A stretch of DNA of 64,000 nt from Nansenia antarctica (lineage: Eukaryota > Chordata > Actinopteri > Argentiniformes > Microstomatidae), in contig OZ022339.1 of NCBI GenBank assembly GCA_963989245.1, positions 26,451,285 to 26,515,284 of the forward strand, given 5' to 3'. The notes below the pieces were generated by a model, which saw only the letters and a program-made list of their open reading frames with translations, made no database searches and had not been told where the DNA came from. Each line of letters opens with the position of its first letter. The stretch's first letter is position 1. The position numbers and the translations under genes were made by a program. Below, in pieces: positions 13,601 through 26,700 of the stretch.

Positions 13601-14718
13601 GGGCTCCCACTACATCCAGAGGAGCACGACAAGTCAACAGGGGGTCAAATCTGAGGCGTCATACAACTCTACAACAGACCTCCACTCATGGGCCGGAACA
13701 GACGTAGACCGTGTTGCAGTTCTTCTGGACTTGTGGACGTGTGAGGCAGCCTTTTTGGAGAACAAAGCTCAGGTGATGAATGACAACGCGTGAGCTTAGA
13801 ATTACAAGGTTCTATCTCCGTTTCGGGTAGTTCAAAGATATTGAGCGTCAAAGTTTTTACATTCCATTATGTTTTGTGAGATGGAACCTTTGTATTTTAT
13901 TAATTACTAACTATAAAATGTCAACATTTAAAAAAGAACAACACACAGGCATTAATAAACACCTAATGGATCAGATTATGTAAAAAACTCAATTTTGACC
14001 AGAAATGGAACCTTATAATTCTAACGTCACAAACAAACAAAGTATTTTCAGCCACAATAACACTTAGTATTTCCGCATTTTTGTAGATTTACTTTATTGT
14101 AGCCATGACTCTATCTATATAACATTTTTCAGCTCTTGAATTGCTACTTTGAAGCCTACCAGCATGTGTCAGGGTCAGAGGAGCGGTTTGCCTTGGCCCA
14201 GGTCCTCACAGACATCATGCACAGAAGGCCACGGTTGGAGCTGGGCGCGGGGTACTTTGCACAGGCTTACAGAGCAGAGACGGCCTGTCTGCAAAGCCAC
14301 CAGCAGCTAATCAGAGCAGTGCTGGACTGCCAGGTAACTATCGTTGGTGAACAAAACAAAATGCATCATTTGTTATTCTATGCCATAAAGACCATCAAAT
14401 AGTACACAATAGCAGCTCTCTATTGTGTTTGTTAATGATTTATTATCAGTGTTTATTCTTGTGTACCTCTGATGCGTTTCTCTCCTCCAATGATATTGTC
14501 CTAAATATCAGATAGATCAGCAGCGGCAGTACCTGGAGCGTGTGTGGAGGGGGTGTCAGAGAGGCACTGTTCATGAATACGGACTGCCACCAAACTATGT
14601 CCCCAAGCATCTGGTGTCACTGGGTGGTGGCAGGCAAGTGCTACTGTTATTCTGTCGTTATAGGTGAAAGATATGGTCATATCTTTGTTATAGTATTTAG
14701 AGTTTATCCATCTATGTT

Positions 14719-14761
<43 letters not shown>

Positions 14762-17700
14762 TAGGCCTGCCTTGATGAACGTATACCTGCTAGAGGTTCA
14801 CCCCTCCCTATGCCTCGCCTCTCAAGTGTACCAGGCCCTCACCCAGGCTCACCTGGAGCTCACTCAGCTTCAACAGGCAGCTGGGGTCGCTGAGAGAGTC
14901 TCCCTGGAACAGAGACTCCTACAGCAGGCCTTGGATCACTGGCACTCCCTGGCTGCGCCCGGGGCCTCCTACAGCACTCAGACACAGAAGGATGTGGGTT
15001 TTCTCTCCTCAATATCGCTAATGTTGTGGATTTAATTGATTCTTAATAGATTGAGTAAAACCTATAAAGCACAAAGAGTTTAAATCAATCAATTGTCTCC
15101 AAAGAGGCCTTTTATTAAGCAAAGTTACATGAGCGCAGAGAGAAACGAGCAGACCAATTATAAGCAAGAAGCAAAAAGCCAAAAAGCAAAAAAGCAAAAA
15201 GCCCCCAACTAACTGTCCTAGGTCATGAGGTCACTATTCTTGGGAACCAATCATATTATACAAATCGATGATTACACAAGTTATGGGCCCTGTCCATAGT
15301 CAGAATTATTCACTGCGCCACAGATCTTGGCCCATCCCTTCCAGGAAGGAAATGGGCCTTCCTTGAGTACTGCTAGATTCGCCAAACTGTAGAGAGACTT
15401 CAATTTCTCAGTATAAAATGATATAAAATATCACAAATAAAACGTCCTGTAGCACCACATCACGTGTGTTCCTTTCCTCCTCAGTTATTTTCAGACGTGC
15501 TTTTGGGGGATCCCTCGTTGGTCAGAGACGTGGGGATGTCTCTGATCTGCTCTGCTGAGGAGAAGGACATGAAGCAGGGGAAGGAAAAGCAGTTCTTCGC
15601 TGTAGAGACCTTCTCCAAACTGCTGGAGCTGGTGACTTTACGCCATCGCCTGATGGAGTCAGCAGCAGAGACTGCACATCTGGCACAGTTAAGCTCATAT
15701 TATTATTACCCGCTGGCAATATGGATTCTAGTCACTTATTTGGTACTACGTGAGCTTAGAATTATAAGGTTCTATCTTCGTTTAGGGTAGTTCAGAGATA
15801 TTGAGCGTCAAAGATTTTACATGCCATTATGTTTTGTGAGATGGAATCTTTGTATTTTATTAATTACTAACTCAAAAATTTCAACCTTTTAAAAATAACA
15901 CCACACAGACATTAATAAACACCTTATGGATCAGATTATGTAAAAAACTCAATTTTGACAAAAATGGAGATAGAACCTTATAATTCTAACGTCACGACTA
16001 GTGATATTAACATTATACCCTGTGTGTCTCAAGGTTATACAAAACGCTGTCTCTAGAACTGGGCTTCGATGAGTTCCATCTGTATGTGCGGCCGGTCCAG
16101 TTTGAGTTTGCTGTACAGAGAGACATGGCAGAACAGCGCCCTCTGTTTGTCACAGCCTTACTGCAGGACAACAGCAGTGTCGACAGGTACTCTCCTGTAT
16201 GTCTATACTAATGTAGCTTTCTACAACAGCATGTTTGGATACTGGATTCTGATTGGCTAGCAAAAGTGGTAAATATCTCAACAACCCACAGTTCAGACTG
16301 TGTTCAGTTCAGTTTCCAGTATCATTATCAATGCGCCTCCCAATCAATCTGATTAAGAACACCTGTGCTGTCCTACAATGCAATGGTTGATCTTGTTTAT
16401 GGGACTATATTCTGTGGCGGAAGGATATATGTATTCTGAAACGGTTAATGATTGTAAATACATGAATTTAATGTTACAACTGTGTATTTATTTTTAATAT
16501 TATGTGGTGGCTGTTGTAGAAAAGCAATTTACCATTGGAGGGTGGTGGGGTTGTGGACTCATTTACCACTGTACAGGGTTTTCCTACACACCCTGTACCA
16601 GTGGTAAATTAGTCCACAACCCCCTTCCTCTCATGATCAATTGCTTCCGTATACTCAGGGCTCTCAAGTCTCACGCATTGGGTGTGAGACACACACATTT
16701 CAACCCGTTCACACGCTCACACGCCGCGTGTGTCTCACGCCCAATGCGTGAGACTTGAGAGCCCTGGTATACTGTACTTACAGATTTCATTTAACATGAG
16801 TGACATGGTTGTTTACAGTCATTCTGATGTTGTTCTCCCATCCCATACGTAGGTACACTCCGTCCAGCCTGCCCCTGAGCATCCAGGAGCTGGACGAGAA
16901 CCAGATTGGAAAATTCAGCTTCTGCACTGAAGAGGCAGTAGTGCATGTTTGTAAAACTCAAATTAAATGCTTAGCCTAGCTATTAATCGCTATACTTTAC
17001 ACTTCGTGACGTTAGAATTATAAGGTTCTATCTCAAGACATAATGGAATGTCAAAACTTTGACGCTCAATATCTCTGAACTGCCCTAAACGGAGATTCTA
17101 GAACCTTATCATTCTAAGCTCACGACTTGACTTTACAGGCGTCACATGACTGCCTCTTCTTCCTGCCTCTCCTCACTCAGCTCATGACCAGGGCAGGCAT
17201 CGAGAACCTGCAGGTGACCCTGGGCTGTCAGGTGACACAGAAGAATGCTTTCTTTGGGGCAGTGAAGCTGGCGTGTCTGTGCTATTGGGCAGAGACATTT
17301 TGTTCACCTGAGGAGGTACAGTATATCAGCAATACATCACACAGAGCTCAAATTCATATTCGTACAACCAATGGATTGGATTTCTGAGATCAAATTCCCT
17401 CTCTCTCTCTCTCTTGGTTTAGAAGGGTCTTCGATCCAGGGTTCCCGCGCTGGTCTTAAAAAGCCTTAAGTCTAAAATCCAGCAATCCAATTCATAAGGC
17501 CTAAAAAGGTCTGAAAATGGCAGTTATTCGGTTTAAAAATTAGGTGCTAGGTCTTAATTAAAAATGAGATCCTGCAAGGAAATCAGTCCGACCACATCTA
17601 TTTACACGGAAATGAATCAATCTTGAACCCCAAAAATGCCAATTCGCTTCCTTTTTTGTCTGTATGGCAGTGAAATCCCTAATTTCATCACTTTGAGGAT

Positions 17701-20700
17701 GACAAAAAGCTATTATATGGTGTCGCGATAGGTCTAAAATTATATTCAAAGAGTCTAATAAAGGTCTAAAAAGGTATTACATTTTACTTGTTGAAACTTG
17801 TAGGAACCCTGTCTCTCTCTCTCTTGGTTTAGAAGGGTCTTCGATCAAGTGGTGATACAAACTCGTCAGCCAGGCTGGGTCCCAAAGCTTGTGAAGATCT
17901 CAACAGCTTACTCCAACAGGCCGACCCTTCATCCACAAGAGGTCCCAAGACAAGTGCTCCTGGGACCAGGGAGAGGTGACCTGGAGGGTTGATAGCGATT
18001 TTATATTGTAAATGTCATTGTTACTATTAAGTCATATAGAAAGTGTGATATATCTTTTGGGTTTGAGTCGTAGGCTTGCAGAGGCTTTTGTATCCGTCCA
18101 GTTGGAGAAAGTGGGTCCACGAGACGAAATGTTGAACTCTTTCATAAAGAAGAGGCAGATGGCGGGCAGTCTCCTGAAGAACCCTGTAAGTTAACACTAC
18201 AACAGCCGTGCCCATTTTACCTACTAGTAGAGCCGCCTTGGGGGTCAAATAGACCCCCTTTTTAGAATGTGTAAATCTGCTATTTACACACAGAGATCAC
18301 TAGAGGGCGCTTCTTTTTTTAGCCTGCCTCCTACACAGAAAAACTGCAAAACAGCTTTATACTATCTTATCCTGAAGTGATTTTGAAAATGTAAGGATAC
18401 TCTGTGGTAGAACGCACATATCTAGGAAAAGTCATGAAAGGAGGCTTCTGAAATTGAGTACAAAGATAGATTTCTTTTTCACTCACAGGGGTCACCGTGA
18501 CCCCTCACGGCTCTTCTAGTGCTCAGGCCACAGAGTCCCTCCTCCCTGAGTCTCAGCTGCTCCTGTGGTTACCCTGTTACCATAGGTTACCGTGTTACCA
18601 TAGGTTACCGTGCTACCATAGGTTACCGTGTTACCATATGTTACCGTGTTACCATAGGTTACCGTGCTACCATAGGTTACTGTGTTACCATAGGTTACCG
18701 TGCTACCATAGGTTACTGTGTTACCATAGGTTACCATGTTACCATAGGTTACCGTGCTACCATAGGTTACCATGTTACCATAGGTTACCGTGTTACCATA
18801 GGTTACCGTGTTACCATAGGTTACCGTGTTACCATAGGTTACCGTGCTACCATAGGTTACCGTGTTACCATAGGTTACCGTGTTACCATAGGTTACCGTG
18901 CTACCATAGGTTACCGTGTTACCATAGGTTACCGTGTTACCATAGGTTACCGTGCTACCATAGGTTACCGTGTTACCATAGGTTACCGTGTTACCATAGG
19001 TTACCGTGTTACCATAGGTTACCGGTAACATTACTGTAGTAACATTTACCCTCTTTTCCACCATAGGACGAAGTGGCAAAAATCAAGAGGAGGCTGATTC
19101 TTGAGTTCTGTCAGAAGTATGTTTCCTGTATGTGATGTGTTTACTGTATGTGATGTGTTTCCTGTATGTGATGTGTTTCCTGTATGTGATGTGTGTCGTC
19201 AGCTACGCTGCTCCAACATGGCTGACTGTTTACTCAAGTTTCATTGAATTGAATCAAATCAAACTTCATTGTAGCACAAATGTTTAACACAAAAACAGGA
19301 ATTAAGGATTATGAAAAAAGGATTTCATCGCAGTTACTTGCTGTGGTCAGACACAGTATGGCGAAGCTTACTGCATGACCCAGTTTCTTCACAACAGGCT
19401 CTTCCCTGTGTAGCATGTCACCTGTTTTGTGTCTGTCGACCTTTTCTCAGATTTAGCCTGCGTATGTCCCAGTGTTGTGTGAGAGGGCAGATCATAGCCC
19501 TGTTCTACAGCCTGACCTCCCTATTGGATGATCTGCCTGCCATTCGCCAGTCCCACTTCATGATTGGACAGGCCAGTGAGTGGAAAGGTGATTTGGAGTC
19601 CGAATTTGACCTTCGACCTGACCCCAGGTAGGAACAGTATGAGGGAGGCTTTCATAGCATCATATCATGAAAATATATCCAAATCCCTCTCCCCAGCACA
19701 AGTTCACAGTGAAATGTTTGTGAGTAAAAGAGTAAAGATCACGTCAAGATCATTTTATCTCACTTATGAATACGTAGATGAAGATGTTTAAACAATAACA
19801 GAATTATAAATACAGCAAAACTAAATACATTACAATATACAGGGATATATCAAGAGTTTTCATTCAAGTATGAATGGAAGGCAAAACGTGTGGAAACGTA
19901 TATTCTGGCTACATAGTGTACAGGTTTTTACTTTTGCCTGCTTGCGGCTCTGTCAGTATGTAAAGCGCATTGAGTCGCATCTTATGAGAAATGCGCTATA
20001 CAAATAAAACCTGACTTGATTTGATTTGATTTGTTAAATAGGAGCTTCAGCCGTCGACCCAGACACCTGTTGTCTGCAGACGGCAAAACAGTCCTCAACC
20101 TGTGGTTCATCCCCCACTTCACTGAGGTTCTCCTGATGTACAGGACCCTGGAGGACGAGGTGAGAGACTCTGACCTTTGACCTGCTGTCAACCACATGCA
20201 GACACACACACACATTTTACATTTACATTTTTGGCATTTAGCAGACCTAGCCTTATTCCAAAGCGACTTACAATCAATACATTTGACTAAGCAAGTGAAT
20301 CATCAATCCACCAGTCGTAGCAGGAAGAGTAATCTAGCTCAGGCCAGGGGCCATTGGCAGTCTCAGTGATAGAAGTAAAACATATATATATATATATTTG
20401 TATATACTGTATAGACACTGGAGAACAGAGAGACAGTACAAGGGGGGCAGTAGAAGTCATAGGGGACAGAGTAAAGGGGAAAAGCGGGTGTCTCTGGAGA
20501 TACAGTGCTGGGGGGTAGTAGATGTCTCAGGAGGAGCAGTTAAGGTGTAACCTGAAGAGATGGGTCTTCAGTCTCCGACGGAATATGGGTAGTGACTCTG
20601 CAGTTCTGACAGCCGTGGGAAGCAGTTCAATGCACTTTACAGTTTACAAATAAAAAATAATAATAGATTATGTTTTCTTCCTACATGCAGGCTGAATCCA

Positions 20701-23700
20701 GGCCAATGCATTGTTTTTCCTAGACTGAAAACATGCTGTATGTTAATGAAGATCAGGATGTGGTTCTGCTGTGTGTTACAGGAATGTAGCAGAGCTCTTC
20801 ATCATACTCTGGGGATCGTGTCAGCCCTTCATGACATCGTCTGCTACCTGGTCAGCTTCGCCCGACTGGGAAACTCAGGAGCCCACTTCAGCTTGAGGAG
20901 AGGACGAGAAGGGCCGGAGCTCACAGCTGACTGGGGGGGCGCAGAAGGCATAGGTACACATATTTATTTCCATCGCTATCATCCTTTATTTGAATAGCTT
21001 GTAGAGCATAACAGTCTCTTGGTCTGAGTGAGGTCTTGGACTTGTTGTATTTACAGGGGCAGAGTTATGGGAGATACAGCGGCAGGTTGAGACTCTGTGT
21101 GACCCTGCCAGTCCTGCAGCTGTGGGCCGTCTGCTGCAGCTGCGCAGGCAGGTGCTCTTCCTGCAGTTTGACACGGCGGTGCGTCACCTCATCAGGTGAG
21201 TGCTGTTTTGTAACTAAGTAAGTAGGTAACGTTTATTTATATAGCACAAATTTACAACGACAACAGCCGCCCAAAGTGCTTAACAGATAAAAGGATAAAG
21301 AGAAAAACAAGATAAAAGAGATAAAATACAGATTAAAAAATAAACATAAAATAGATCAAATACACTAAAAACAAGGTGCAATACAAATAAAAGTGCAAAA
21401 AGGGCAGTGTCGGGAGGCAGGCTCACCTCAGGTCAAAGGCCAGGGAGAAGAGATGTGTTTTGACTAGTTTTTTAAAAGCCTCAATGCTCTGGGCGGATCT
21501 GATGTGGAGGGGGAGACTATTCCAGAGCCTAGGGGCTGCTTTGGAAAAGGCTCTATCCCCTCGTGTTTTTAGTTTTTGGGTTGATTTACTCTCTAATCTC
21601 TCTTATCTTATATATTCCTATCAATATTGCTCTCTCTCTCTCTCTCTGTCATGTTTCTATTTACCTCAGGGAAGCATTCCTCTCCTCTGGAAACGTCGCA
21701 GCCTATCAGAGTGTGAGTGACAACATGGGGCACGCCCTCCCTGTGCTGAGTGACAACGTCAGAGCCAATGTGTACGGTCGCCTGTTGCCCTTACCTCAGT
21801 CACTGGAACCTCACTGCCCCAAGGTTTGTAGCAAAGTTTGTTCATAAGTTTGTTCTCACCCCCTTCACCAATCATTTCAGCTACTTCCATCAGGCCGCCG
21901 TTACAGAATTCCACTCGCCCGGAAAAACACATACAAAAAATCATTCATCCCAACTGCAACCACCGCCCTGAACATTTTAAATTAGAAAGCGCATTGTTTT
22001 TCTTTTTAAACCACAACATTTTAGCTTTTTAAACCATAACACTGTTTTTTACTATTATTTTTAAATGACTGGACATTTTAAATAGGCACTACATTTTTTA
22101 AACACTGCTATGTCTGTCTGTTTTTATTGTATGTATGTGACCTATGTGTGTTTTTAATGTGGAAACTGTATTCTTGAGCTGCACTTCTGCCTGTCAAAGG
22201 AGAATTTCTGTCATTGTGTGACAGACAATAAAGCTATTTTGTTGAAACCCAGGAAACATCGATAGTTTACAAGAGAACACCAGCATTGACAACAGATTCC
22301 TGTGGCTGCAAGTTTTTTACCTTAAAAAACAACTGTTATGATTTGTTTATGATTTCTAGGCCCGAAGGATGTATCCATGGAGATGTTTTCTGGCATGTCA
22401 TGGATTACATCCTGTGGACATATGGGACATCCCACCCATCGAGAACTGCATGCAGGTATACTTCCTAATATTTGCTTCCCCTCTTCTCCTCTCTCTTGTA
22501 TGGCATTATGGCACTTAGGAGAGAATGATTAATTTATTAATCCACAAATGAAGCAAACCACATCAGACAGGCCAACACCCTCCCAACATTTAAACAGGCC
22601 CTCAAAACCCACCTCTTCAAGCTCGCCTTCACCAGTTAACCCTCTCCCCCTCTCCCCTTCCCATGTGTCCCCAGCACTACCTTAATTAGGCCCCTATACT
22701 TTCTTTTATTTATTTTTTGTGTCTTTTTATTATTACTACTCAATCTTTTCAGTTTGTAAAGCGTCTTTGAGTGTCTAGAAAAGCGCTATATAAGTCTAAT
22801 GTATTATTATTATTATTATTGTTATTATTATTATTATTATTATTAATGATATTAAAGTTTAATGGCTTGATACAATTCGTGAGCTTCGAATTATAAGGTT
22901 CTATCTCCGTTTAGGGTAGTTCAGAGATATTGAGCGTCAAAGTTTTGACATTCCATTATGTTTTATGAGATGGAACCTTTGTATTTTATGAATAACTAAC
23001 TCAAAAATGTCAACATTTTAAAAATAACACCACACAGGCATTAAACACCTAATGGATCAGATTATGTAAAAAAACAACATTTTTACCAAAAATGGAGATA
23101 GAACCTTATAATTCTAACGTCACGAATTCACAAATGACCTGATCCTCCTAACCCTCCAGCTGTGTCTGAGCGGCCTGAGCAGCCGGAGCAGGATGGAGGC
23201 CAACGGAGCTCTCCTCGGGGTCTCTCTCCTAATGGAGGACGTCCTCAATAGCGGAGGGGAGGCGGTTCCGCTTCGTCTCCATGACAACAAGCAAGACCTA
23301 CATGTATGTGGCAAGCCTGACAGAGGAAATGGATGTTTCGTATGATCATGACTTTTGATATTTATCTTTAAATTAAAATGTTGGTGTTATACACAGCAGG
23401 GTTCCCACAGGTCCTTGAAATCCTTGAAAGTTTGTGAATTTGAGAAAAAGAAATAAAGTCTTAAAAGTTTTTGAAAATAGATATGGGTCATTGAAAGTGC
23501 TTGAATTCCCCTCTCTCTCTTATAAATATATATATATATATATTTTTTTTATTACGTAATTATAGAGACCATCTAGTGTTCAAGCCTCTACATTCAAAAG
23601 CCTCTCTTTTTAATTGTTGTCTGTGAGCGGATAGTTCCTATTATATAAATTATCATCTAGATCTGTCTCAAACTATGCCATGTTGGGTCCTTGAATTTGA

Positions 23701-26700
23701 GGGAATTGAGTCTTGAAAGTCCTTGAAAAGTGCTTGAATTTGATGTTTTAGAAGGTATGGGAACCCTGGTTATACACAGGCACTGTGCATTTATGACAAC
23801 TAGATTGACAGCGTTGCGTCTTTATCCCTGGAGGAGGTTGACTGTTTGGATGGTGGAGGAGATGAAGGGAAGGTAGCCGCCTCCAGTCCGACCCAGGATC
23901 TGACCCAGGTCCTGTCTGTGTTGAAGGATCCGACCCAGGTCCTGTCTGTGTTGAAGGATCCGACCCAGGTCCTGTCTGTGTTGAAGGATCCGACCCAGGT
24001 CCTGTCTGTGTTGAAGGATCCGACCCAGGTCCTGTCTGTGTTGAAGGATCCGACCCAGGTCCTATCTGTGTTGAAGGATCCGACCCAGGTCCTGTCTGTG
24101 TTGAAGGGGTTCCTGGTGCTGACCAAGCAGCTGGAGTTCTTCAAGGAGAGTTGGGGCAGGAGACAACTAGGTGTCGAGCACATCAATACCCTGAAGCTCT
24201 ATAGACACTTTTCAAGACTGTACAGGTATGTGACCACCCACACAACGTTTTTTATTTTAAATGGAAGCAATTTACCACAGGTCCACAACCCCTGCCCTCG
24301 AATGGTAAATTCGTTTTCTACAACAGCCCCCACATAATATTAAAAAATAAATACACGTTGTAACATTAAATTCATGTATTTACAATCATTAATCGTTTCA
24401 GAATACATATATCCTTCCGCCACAGAATATAGTCCCATAAACAAGATCAACCATTGCATTGTAGGTCAGCACAGGTGTTCTTAATCAGATTGATTGGGAG
24501 GCGCATTGATACCGGAAATGCGGTCTGAACTGTGGGTTGTTGGGATATTTACCACTGTTGCTAGCCAATCAGAATCCAGTATCCAAACATGCTGTTGTAG
24601 AATGTTGCTTTTATGGCACTGATAAGAGAGACATTAAACACATTTCTTCATAGACTTGACCTTTCTTTTTTTTATCCTTGCTGTGATATATGTTCTCATG
24701 TTTTTGAATTTCAGAGCTGAGGTTCATCAGCCCAGCATGAGAGCTCTGGCCCAACAGATGGGCAGAGAGAAGGACTATGAGGCTGTCCTGCTGTCTGATG
24801 ACCAGCCTCTCCTGCCCCCTGCTGGAGCCACAGAGGTTGACATTAAGACATGGCAGGTACTGCACTGCACTATTCAGGGTTTTATTACCCTAACTATACT
24901 TGGGAGACGACTGCACTGGGCTGGGCTGGCCTTGGGACGCATCTTCTGATGGAGTGCTGGAAAGGATACCTTACATGAAGGGACTAAATCCAACATTTTG
25001 GTTGGGGTCTGTCCTGTATTAAGCGCTTGTGTGTGATGAACAATATGATTTGACTCCATGGCAGCTCCACAGGTTGCTGGAGAGTACTGAGTGTGATATG
25101 ATCCAAGCGGTGCAGAGGAGGATCGCCAAGGAGCTGACCCTGGTGATATCAGAGAGGGCCCGGCAGGACACAGGCCTCCCTACAGGTACACACCTCACCG
25201 TCAGACTGTGGTGGTTTCACTGAACTTGGAAAATATGTTAAGCAATGTTGGACTGGATATGAATTCTTTACTCTTGTGTGATTTGTGTTTTTCTTACTTT
25301 ACTATTTCTGTGCTCAGAATTGTGGAAAAGAGCCCCCATGAAGCACAATCTGTCCCCAGAACGACCTCAGATAGTGGAAAACTTCATCCAGCAGTTGATG
25401 GAAGGGGCTGAGGAGGCTGACGGACTGGTAAAGACACTCATCACATAACAGAGAGGCAGGAGGATTTACACTGTATGAAATATAATGGTCTTTTGTCCCT
25501 TGGCATATAACATTTGATTTTAAACAACCATCTTAGAATACACTAAGAATACCTTTGACAAGTACACACTATATGATGATGGGCGGCTGTGGCCCAGGAG
25601 GTAGAGTCGCCGTCTAATGATGTGGCAAGGTCGGCAGATCAGCGGTTCAAGCCCCGGCTGTCGAAGTGTCCTTGGGCAAGACACTGAACCCCAAAATTGC
25701 TCCCAGTGAGCGGGCCGGCGCCTTGCATGGCAGCTTGCCGCCATTGGTGTGTGAATGTGTGTGTGAATGGGTGAATGAGAGGCCGTTGTAAAGCGCGTTG
25801 GAGCAGCTTTGGAGCAGCAAAAAAGGCGCTATATAAGTGCAGTCCATTTACCATTTACCATGATAATGATGATTATGATGATGATGATGATGATGATGAT
25901 AATAATAATGTAATAAGAGGAATATTTCCTACAGCTGATGTTCCCCAAGACCCACCTGCAGCAGTGCCTGACCTCTCTGGGCGGTTCCGTGATGAAACGA
26001 GAGCGCAGCAGCTTCCTGTTCTACTCCCAGTTCTACGAACAAATTCTGCAGCAAGAGAGTCAGCTGCTCTACCAGAGAGAACAGGTACCTCCGCCAATCA
26101 GGCAGGTGTTATACAGTGACGTTCTATGTTTTGCATTCACACACAAGTTACTCTTTAATTTCTTACTCTTGTATCTTTAAACATTTTGTCCTCAGGACGT
26201 GAAGAACCTAGAGGAATCCCAGAGTCAGACAAGCGACCCTTACAATGAGGTTGTATATGATTTTCAATATTCCTGAAGCACTTTAAGTTTATGTCAATGT
26301 GATACAGAGGACAAAGTAGCACATAGGACAGCAGGTTTGAAAAGACAGTTCTGACAAAATGAAGAACAAAAAAAAAGAAAAGATGTTCATCCATTAGTTT
26401 TAGTGCTAGTCGCCATTATATGATAGCCAGACAATGCTAATGTTAAGCCAATGCTGATGATAGATCCATGATGACCAGTGTTTCTCTGGTACTGTATTCT
26501 AGGTCACTGCACTCTGCCGTGGGATGATGGTGGAGGTCACAGCCCTCCGTGCCAGGATCGCTCAGCTGGAGGAGAAGCATAAAAGCCAGCAGCAACAGCT
26601 GAGCCTCCAACACAGACAACGCTACGACTCCTTGGTCCGTCAACTCTTCTCCACCTGCATTCAACTTAAGGTCCGGAACCTTCTTAACAGCCATTTCAAG

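Noticed and set aside
18497..19079. Open frames of 170-190 codons encoding PCYHRL or VTYGNT repeats
   Set aside because: They come from the 18-bp array, are open on both strands and lack any start context or domain.
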